Shown piece after piece: positions 5,264-9,879 of a stretch of DNA of 9,879 bases. How positions within the stretch are numbered: the stretch's first letter is position 1; the number at the start of each line of letters is the position of its first letter. The position numbers were made by a program, and so were the translations under genes. Under the pieces are notes generated by a model, which was given only the letters and a program-made list of their open reading frames with translations, made no database searches and was not told where the DNA came from. The stretch is taken from the NCBI GenBank assembly GCA_937934165.1, contig CALGZX010000023.1:1-9879 (forward strand), read 5' to 3'. This DNA comes from an uncultured Collinsella sp. Its GTDB lineage: Bacteria > Actinomycetota > Coriobacteriia > Coriobacteriales > Coriobacteriaceae.

Positions 5264-7387
5264 ATGAAAGCAACCGAGGCGAATCTGCTCGACCTTATGG
5301 GCGTGGCGAAGATGCAGTTCGTCATTCCCGTGTACCAGCGAGTTTACTCGTGGAGTGTGAAAGAGTGCGAGGTGCTTTGGGATGACGTCATGCGCGCTGG
5401 CCGTGATGGCGTATCGCACTTCGTGGGGTCGATGCTCTATATCCCCGAGTCCGAGAGCTCTGCCACGAGTATCTCGCGAGTGCTTCTGATTGACGGACAG
5501 CAGCGTCTGACGACGTTTTCGTTGATGATTGCTGCCTTGGCTGACTATCTGGAGAGTAATCCCGACAAGGCTGGCTTCCTTGGCGATCTCAAGATTTCGG
5601 CGCTGCGGAAGAACTACCTCTTTAACGATGACGACTACAACGGTCTAGTGCGCTACAAATTGGTGCTCTCGCAGGACGATAAAGAGACGCTGTTCTCCAT
5701 CGTGTCTAGGTCACCCGTGCCGGATGAAAAATCGGATCGCATTGTCGAGAACCACGCGTTCTTCCGTGAAAAGATGCACGGGAAATCATTCGACCCTGCA
5801 AGGCTTTGGGCGGGGCTAAACCGCGTGCAGGTCATCGACACTAAGCTCACCGCTGGCGTCGATAATGCCCAGCTCATATTTGAGTCCATGAACTCCAAGG
5901 GTAAGCCGCTCACGCCTATCGACCTCATTCGTAACTACGTTCTTATGTCACTTCCCAACGACGAGCAGACCAAGCTCTACGAGGGTTACTGGCATCCGCT
6001 CGAGCGCTTGTTCGGAAAAGGCGGCGAAGAAGAGTCCAATGCATTTATCTGGTACTGGCTGTGGCTTAAAGTTCCCAATAGGATGCCGAAGGAGAACGAG
6101 GCCTACTACGAGTTTAAGCGCTATTTCGCCGACGACTACGATGGTGACACCGAGGGTCTGCTTAAGGAGTTGCGCGGGTATGCACATAGATACGCCAGTC
6201 TGTTCCTTGGTAAGGAGAAGGACGACGGACTGCGCCGAGTGTTCGGCAGAATCGTAAGCCTCGACGTGAAGCAGATAAGGCCCCTCTTAATGTTGCTTTA
6301 TTCGGTTTACGAGGGGAATGGACTAGACCGCAATGCGTTTTTACGTATCTGCGAGACTATCGAGTCGTTTCTGTTCAGGCGAGCGGTTTGCGGCAGACTT
6401 ACCACGGGCTTAAATAATTTCTTTGCCGGCATGTATCGCAATCTCGAGCAGCAGGACGATATCGAGGAGTACGTTACGGCGATGCTCCTTATCCACAGCA
6501 GCGGTATGACCGCATACTTTCCGACAGACGAGCATTTTGTCGAGGAGTTTAAGACGCGTGACTGCTACAACCGCTTCTCTAAAAAGCGCTATTACCTGGA
6601 ACGCATGGAGAACTGGCACCACCCGAAGGAGTCCATCTCAGCCGACGATTACCAGATCGAGCACATCATGCCCCAGACGATCGATGATGAGCACGGCTGG
6701 AAGGAATCGCTTGGTGAGAACTGGGAAGACGTCCACGACAGGCTGTGCAACAACTTGGGAAATCTTACGCTGACGGGCTACAACCAGGAGTACTCAAACC
6801 GGTCGTTCTCGGACAAGCTCAATCTGCCTGACGTCGGATTTAAGTGCAGCCCGCTCTACCTAAACAAATCGATTGTCTCGCATGAAAAATGGGGTGAGGA
6901 AGAGATTGGGCAGCGCGCGGACGAGCTGGCGAAAGAAGCGTGCGAGATATGGAAGTATCCCGACCTTCCGGCAGACGTCGTCGACAAGTACCGTCCTTCT
7001 CGTGGGGAGTCTGACGAGGCTCCTGTCTGGACTCTGCAGGAGAACCACCCCACCTTTGCCGAAGGTGGGCTCAACCAGAAGCTTTTCGATGAGGTGCGCG
7101 AGTCCGTTCTGAGTGGTAACCCTTCGTGGGAGTCCTACATAGCTAAGTACTATGTAGGCTTCAGGTCGGGCAAGCGAAAACTGCATGCCGTGCTAGAAGG
7201 CAGGACCAGCAACGGTGGTTGGATTGCCGTTGGCTTGGCAAAGAGTGTGGATGATCTAACGGATCCAGAGGACATGTGCCAGGACAAGCGTACGCAGGGT
7301 GGATTTGGCCCGGGCTTACCCACTTACGTTGCGCTTCGAAATGCCGGTGACATTCCTGCGGTGCTCGATCTCATAAAGCAGTGCTAG
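5264..7387 (+). CDS. GmrSD-type DUF262-DUF1524-DUF5655 protein (type IV restriction-like nuclease)
   Basis: The 707-residue protein starts at ATG 5264 (GAAAGGGG ten bases upstream). An in-frame ATG at 5186 would add 26 basic residues but lacks a ribosome site and breaks the family's usual opening. Residues 1-230 are DUF262 (GmrS/ParB-like, nucleotide-dependent): IPVYQRVYSW at 21-30, the hallmark DGQQR at 77-81, and FESMNSKGKPLT at 206-217. Residues of about 430-560 are DUF1524, an HNH nuclease: QIEHIMPQT with His467, then NNLGNLTLTGYN with Asn500 and Asn507. All hallmark residues are intact. The C-terminus (about 605-706) resembles DUF5655, ending GGFGPGLPTYVAL. In GmrSD, BrxU and SspE such fusions cut DNA with modified bases as anti-phage defence. 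No methylase or other restriction gene is adjacent, so a stand-alone modified-DNA nuclease is the best guess. A perfect hairpin follows the stop. Confidence 0.85.
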   Translation: MKATEANLLDLMGVAKMQFVIPVYQRVYSWSVKECEVLWDDVMRAGRDGVSHFVGSMLYIPESESSATSISRVLLIDGQQRLTTFSLMIAALADYLESNPDKAGFLGDLKISALRKNYLFNDDDYNGLVRYKLVLSQDDKETLFSIVSRSPVPDEKSDRIVENHAFFREKMHGKSFDPARLWAGLNRVQVIDTKLTAGVDNAQLIFESMNSKGKPLTPIDLIRNYVLMSLPNDEQTKLYEGYWHPLERLFGKGGEEESNAFIWYWLWLKVPNRMPKENEAYYEFKRYFADDYDGDTEGLLKELRGYAHRYASLFLGKEKDDGLRRVFGRIVSLDVKQIRPLLMLLYSVYEGNGLDRNAFLRICETIESFLFRRAVCGRLTTGLNNFFAGMYRNLEQQDDIEEYVTAMLLIHSSGMTAYFPTDEHFVEEFKTRDCYNRFSKKRYYLERMENWHHPKESISADDYQIEHIMPQTIDDEHGWKESLGENWEDVHDRLCNNLGNLTLTGYNQEYSNRSFSDKLNLPDVGFKCSPLYLNKSIVSHEKWGEEEIGQRADELAKEACEIWKYPDLPADVVDKYRPSRGESDEAPVWTLQENHPTFAEGGLNQKLFDEVRESVLSGNPSWESYIAKYYVGFRSGKRKLHAVLEGRTSNGGWIAVGLAKSVDDLTDPEDMCQDKRTQGGFGPGLPTYVALRNAGDIPAVLDLIKQC

Positions 7388-7393
7388 GTTGAA

Positions 7394-7420
7394 GGCCGGG
7401 AATCTAGTTCCCGGCCCTTG
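7394..7420 (+). terminator. Terminator hairpin between convergent genes
   Basis: GGCCGGGAA (7394-7402) and TTCCCGGCC (7408-7416) are perfect complements around a 5-base loop, beginning 7 bases after the DUF262 gene's stop. The downstream tail (CTTG) is poor in T, so termination may be inefficient. Position and stability still argue for a terminator, perhaps serving the convergent gene as well. Confidence 0.65.
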
Positions 7421-7517
7421 CCAGCTCAAAATCGTCGATGGCCCATTCGCCCGTCTACGCCCCCACAATCCCGCGAGTCGCTTGATTTGGTTTACGGCCC
7501 TCAGTTTTCGGCATCTG

Positions 7518-8504
7518 TTACTCGTCGTCCTCGTCGTTGGGGTCGCCCTTGAGGGTGTTGATGTCCAGGTACTGGTTATCGTCCTCTTTTTGCTGGGTTT
7601 CCGACTCCGCTTGGGTGGGGCCGCGGAACAGCTGGAATCCCTCAAACGCAATGACGCCGAGCAGGGCGATGATAATGGCGATAAAGGCAACCTTGACTGC
7701 CTGCGGAAATTCCGAGAAACGCAGCGCCTTTTCCTCGGCGTAATAATCGGCGAAGCGCTCTTCGCCCGTGCTTTTGGTATACGCCGGCGCGGACGCGGCC
7801 TCCGTGTCATATTCCGGTGCAGGCGTGGCAGCGTACGGATCGTTGAGATAATCGCTCGATGCGGTGCCATAATCCTCGGTCTCGATGCGACCGGTGCCAG
7901 CATGGCCATCGGAATAATCGGAATATGCTGCGCCGCCCTCATTGTCCGCGGCGCTCGTGTTGGCGGCAAAAAGCGGGTTAACTGGAACGTCGAGCGCCGG
8001 CATGCCGGTAGAGGTCTCATCCAGATCGGCTGCAGCCCAGGAATCGTAGGCAACCTGATGGGCAACGGGCTCATCGAGCCTTGCGACCGGAGGCTTGCGT
8101 GCCGCAGGAACAGGCAACTGCTGGGCGCTGTACACAACGGTGCTGTCGGCCGATTTGCCCTGCGTCGCTGCAGCGAGAAATGCCGCCGTCTCGGACGGGT
8201 CGCTTGCGGGGCGGGGAGCGGGTGTGGGCGCCGAAGTGGGTGCGGGCGTAGGCGCGGGCGTCGAAACAGGCGACTGCGCAGGAGTCGGCGCAGATGCGGT
8301 CTTAGGCGCAAGTGCGGGATTGGGGCTTGACGGGCGAGCGCCGCCGCCCATGAGTTCGTCGGCGGTCCACGGGCGATCATCCATCACGTCGTCAAGGCTC
8401 AGCGAAAACAAGTCGTCTTCACTCTCATCGAACATGCGGTGCACATGTCCACCAATTGCCGGAATCAATCCGCGACCGGTGCATGATGCCTTGCTCAACG
8501 CCAT
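7518..8504 (-). CDS. Pro/Ala-rich single-span membrane protein, function unknown
   Basis: The protein has 328 residues. The start at 8504 follows AAAGGATGG on the - strand at good spacing; the frame is open further upstream but without a better start. Residues 1-55 are hydrophilic with acidic patches (FDESEDDLFSLSLDD). Residues 58-104 are a low-complexity linker of Ser/Thr-Pro-Ala units (TPAPTPAPTSAPTPAP). Residues 105-265 are Ala/Asp/Tyr-rich and probably disordered. Residues 269-293 form a single hydrophobic helix (VKVAFIAIIIALLGVIAFEG), followed by an acidic C-terminal tail (NDEDDE). There is no N-terminal signal, so the long N-terminal part is probably cytoplasmic and the short tail outside. 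No catalytic motif or family is recognised. It looks like a lineage-specific membrane-anchored scaffold. A good -10 (TATAAT, 8544-8539) precedes it. Confidence 0.75.
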   Translation of the reverse strand: MALSKASCTGRGLIPAIGGHVHRMFDESEDDLFSLSLDDVMDDRPWTADELMGGGARPSSPNPALAPKTASAPTPAQSPVSTPAPTPAPTSAPTPAPRPASDPSETAAFLAAATQGKSADSTVVYSAQQLPVPAARKPPVARLDEPVAHQVAYDSWAAADLDETSTGMPALDVPVNPLFAANTSAADNEGGAAYSDYSDGHAGTGRIETEDYGTASSDYLNDPYAATPAPEYDTEAASAPAYTKSTGEERFADYYAEEKALRFSEFPQAVKVAFIAIIIALLGVIAFEGFQLFRGPTQAESETQQKEDDNQYLDINTLKGDPNDEDDE

Positions 8505-8538
8505 TCTGTTCCATCCTTTCGAAATACTAATGACATCG

Positions 8539-8544
8539 ATTATA
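8539..8544 (-). promoter_or_regulatory. Candidate -10 box for the membrane-protein gene
   Basis: TATAAT on the - strand, a perfect consensus, lies about 35 bases upstream of the ATG at 8504 and would start transcription near 8532. The -35 region has no good match (ACCGAG-like at 17 bases), so activation or an extended element would be needed. The regulator gene ends 84 bases further upstream, and no clear terminator is visible between them. Confidence 0.4.
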
Positions 8545-8627
8545 TGGAACTTCCCAAGCTGCTCGGTCTTGGATTCGTGCTTTCCAGAACTCGCGCCCAA
8601 AAGGGAAGGGGCAATCCAGGCGAGTGC

Positions 8628-9281
8628 CTACTTGTCGCCGGCTGCCGCCTTGGCCTCATTGAGGTAGCTATAGAAGCTGTACTTGGAGATGCCAAAGAAC
8701 TCGCAGGCGCGCTCGCTCGACTTGGAAATGAGGAAGGCGCCGCGACGGTCGAGGTAGCCAATGGCACGAATGCGCTCGTCTTTGGTCATGAGTGCCGCGG
8801 GCTTGCCCACAAACTGCTCGCACTCGTGCAGCAGGTCCTCGAGCAGGTCGCCGATGTTCTTGGTAATGGGCTCGGGCTCGGTATAGCCCGTGCCGCCGGT
8901 GCCGGTGAAAGCGTCGAGCGAGCGCTCAAAAGCCTTCATAAGCGTAATGTCAAAGTTGATGCCCAAAATGCCGACGGGCTTGCCTTCGTCGTTGCGGATA
9001 AAGATGGTCGAGGACTTGAGCAGCTTGCCATCGGTGGTTTTAGTGAGGTACGGCTCGCGGTCGTGTACGTCGGTGCTGCCCTCGTGCATGGACTCAAACA
9101 CGATATGGCTGGGGCCGTCACCCAGTTTGCGTCCGCTGACGTGGCCGTTTTCGATCACTACGATGGAGTGGTCCACGTCCTCGGTCTCCAGATCGTGGAC
9201 GACGACTTCGCAGTTGGGGCCAAATTGGAGCGCTAGGCCGTGTGCTAGGCGCTTGTAAAACTCAATCTGTGCGGGGGTCAT
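8628..9281 (-). CDS. YheO/DauR-like PAS-HTH transcriptional regulator
   Basis: The protein has 217 residues. The start is the ATG at 9281, with AGGAAGG just upstream on the - strand; upstream in-frame codons to 9356 lack a ribosome site and give non-family sequence. Residues of about 8-118 are a YheO-like PAS domain (VVVHDLETEDVDHSIVVIENGHVSG ... GILGINFDIT, quoted in parts). Residues of about 168-213 are the matching helix-turn-helix (DERIRAIGYLDRRGAFLISK then CEFFGISKYSFYSYLNEAK). YheO-family proteins include DauR, which controls D-arginine use in Pseudomonas, and are often divergent from amino-acid or amine catabolic genes. Here the gene is divergent from dpaL across 277 bases, so it probably responds to 2,3-diaminopropionate or a related amino acid and controls dpaL. 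The activator or repressor mode cannot be told. Confidence 0.85.
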   Translation of the reverse strand: MTPAQIEFYKRLAHGLALQFGPNCEVVVHDLETEDVDHSIVVIENGHVSGRKLGDGPSHIVFESMHEGSTDVHDREPYLTKTTDGKLLKSSTIFIRNDEGKPVGILGINFDITLMKAFERSLDAFTGTGGTGYTEPEPITKNIGDLLEDLLHECEQFVGKPAALMTKDERIRAIGYLDRRGAFLISKSSERACEFFGISKYSFYSYLNEAKAAAGDK

Positions 9282-9308
9282 GGGTGCCTTCCTAAAAATT
9301 AGTTTGGG

Positions 9309-9438
9309 CACACTTTGCCATAAACCACACTTGACCGCAAACAAATCCATCAACAAGGCAATTCATGACCGTTCGGCGGCGAAAAAGTACCGATTACGGC
9401 AACAAACAATTCGTTAGGTATGCCAATCAAAAAGTGTG
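9309..9438. repeat. CACACTT repeats in the divergent intergenic region
   Basis: CACACTT occurs at 9309-9315 and 9326-9332, 17 bases apart, just upstream of the regulator gene, and inverted as AAGTGTG at 9432-9438. Related repeats in a divergent promoter region can be regulator half-sites, but a 7-base word three times in 130 bases of AT-rich DNA is weak evidence. Confidence 0.25.
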
Positions 9439-9472
9439 ATAGAACATTACTAACAAACTTTTTGTTTGGCAT
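9420..9472. repeat. Long inverted repeat upstream of dpaL (candidate operator)
   Basis: ATGCCAATCAAAAAGT (9420-9435) is matched in reverse complement at 9457-9472 (ACTTTTTGTTTGGCAT), 15 of 16 bases, around a 21-base spacer. It lies about 90 bases upstream of the dpaL start, in the AT-rich part of the divergent region. A symmetric binding site for the divergent YheO-like regulator, or a loop formed by two of its dimers, is the simplest reading. A T-tract lies within the arm rather than after it, so it is not a standard terminator. Confidence 0.5.
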
Positions 9473-9483
9473 CCACATAAAAG

Positions 9484-9512
9484 TTCAGCCGTGTGAATGG
9501 GATCGGGCTGAA
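9484..9512 (+). repeat. Perfect hairpin in the dpaL leader
   Basis: TTCAGCC (9484-9490) and GGCTGAA (9506-9512) are perfect complements around 15 bases, about 32 bases before the AAGGAG ribosome site of dpaL. No T-tract follows. It could be a second operator or a leader structure in the dpaL mRNA. Confidence 0.4.
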
Positions 9513-9558
9513 ACGCGTATGCGGGGGCCGGCAAGAGAGGACTTAAGGAGTTCACCGT

Positions 9559-9879
9559 ATGGCCGATAAGATCCAGTGGGCGGGCAACACGATGCCCAAG
9601 AGCGATGACAAGCACTTGGGAATCATGAGCCTCGACCACGTGAAGAAGGCCCGCGCCTTCCACCAGTCGTTCCCTCAATATACCGTCACCCCGCTTGCCC
9701 GCCTGGACGGTCAGGCTGCGCGCTTGGGTCTGTCCAACCTGTGCGTTAAGGACGAGAGCTATCGCTTTGGCCTCAACGCCTTTAAGGTTCTGGGCGGATC
9801 GTTTGCCATGGCCAACTACATTGCCGACGAGACCGGCAAGGACGTTGCCGAGTGCACCTTCGATTACCTGACCTCCGAT
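9559..9879 (+). CDS. dpaL: Diaminopropionate ammonia-lyase, N-terminal part
   Basis: The first 107 codons are present; the gene runs off the window. The start is ATG 9559 with AAGGAG eight bases upstream. The sequence matches the YgeX/DpaL family of PLP enzymes of the tryptophan-synthase-beta fold: the opening with an FHQSFPQYTVTPLARLD-type segment, then VKDESYRFGLNAFKVLGGS. Lys76 in NAFK sits where the family's PLP-binding lysine is (Lys77 in E. coli). The enzyme splits 2,3-diaminopropionate into pyruvate and two ammonia molecules in the cytoplasm, supplying carbon and nitrogen. The divergent YheO-like regulator and two inverted repeats in the shared upstream region suggest substrate-dependent control. 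The C-terminal catalytic half cannot be checked here. Confidence 0.9.
   Translation, partial: MADKIQWAGNTMPKSDDKHLGIMSLDHVKKARAFHQSFPQYTVTPLARLDGQAARLGLSNLCVKDESYRFGLNAFKVLGGSFAMANYIADETGKDVAECTFDYLTSD

Noticed and set aside
8212..8275. Short GC-rich repeats that might suggest a repeat array or CRISPR
   Set aside because: The units are imperfect 6-12-base repeats that simply encode the Pro-Ala linker; there are no spacers of uniform length.
7389..8330. 313-codon open frame on the + strand opposite the Pro/Ala-rich membrane protein
   Set aside because: Its Arg/Gly/Cys-rich product is typical of an antisense shadow of GC-rich coding DNA. The - strand frame has a ribosome site, a clear membrane helix and a coherent low-complexity linker.
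7316..8380. 354-codon open frame on the - strand in another frame
   Set aside because: It overlaps the same gene out of frame, is extremely rich in Arg and Pro, and runs through the terminator hairpin into the 3' end of the DUF262 gene.
8544..9236. 230-codon open frame on the + strand opposite the PAS regulator
   Set aside because: The opposite frame has a recognisable YheO-type PAS and HTH with a proper start; the + frame lacks a ribosome site and any family resemblance.

Overview
The window reads as chromosomal DNA of a fairly GC-rich gut actinobacterium, most likely a Collinsella-like member of the Coriobacteriia. This rests on base composition, codon use, GTG starts with strong Shine-Dalgarno sites, and a YheO-type PAS regulator divergent from a diaminopropionate ammonia-lyase gene. 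The assignment is an inference, not a database result.

Layout. (1) 1-603, + strand: the 3' part of a SIMPL-domain (DUF541) protein. (2) 604-1340: a gene-poor stretch. It holds a 41-residue hydrophobic/basic peptide gene on the - strand (754-879), a + strand promoter and strong terminator that would produce a short RNA converging on the 3' end of that peptide gene, and a LexA-box-like palindrome over the peptide's promoter. Together these look like an SOS-controlled type I toxin-antitoxin module. Further on are an isolated terminator-like hairpin and a leader hairpin. (3) 1341-4813, + strand: a DnaQ-like DEDDh 3'-5' exonuclease, a small frameshifted gene, and a 787-residue protein of unknown function with His/Asp motifs and a 90-residue Gly/Ala-rich membrane-like segment. 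(4) 4814-5263: a non-coding stretch rich in dyad symmetry. (5) 5264-7387, + strand: a stand-alone DUF262-DUF1524-DUF5655 protein of the GmrSD type IV restriction family, ending at a perfect hairpin. (6) 7518-8504, - strand: a Pro/Ala-rich, single-span membrane protein. (7) 8628-9281, - strand: a YheO-like PAS/HTH regulator, divergent from (8) dpaL, 9559 to the window edge, whose intergenic region carries two inverted repeats.

How the parts may work together. Genes 8628-9281 and dpaL form a plausible local regulator/target pair for amino-acid (2,3-diaminopropionate) breakdown. Regions 2 to 5 look like accessory, stress- or defence-related DNA: a candidate SOS toxin module, a nuclease, a possible membrane-active protein and a modified-DNA restriction-type nuclease in a row. 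Whether the exonuclease, the 787-residue protein and the DUF262 protein act together cannot be decided from the sequence; the 450-base gap before the last argues for at least two transcription units.
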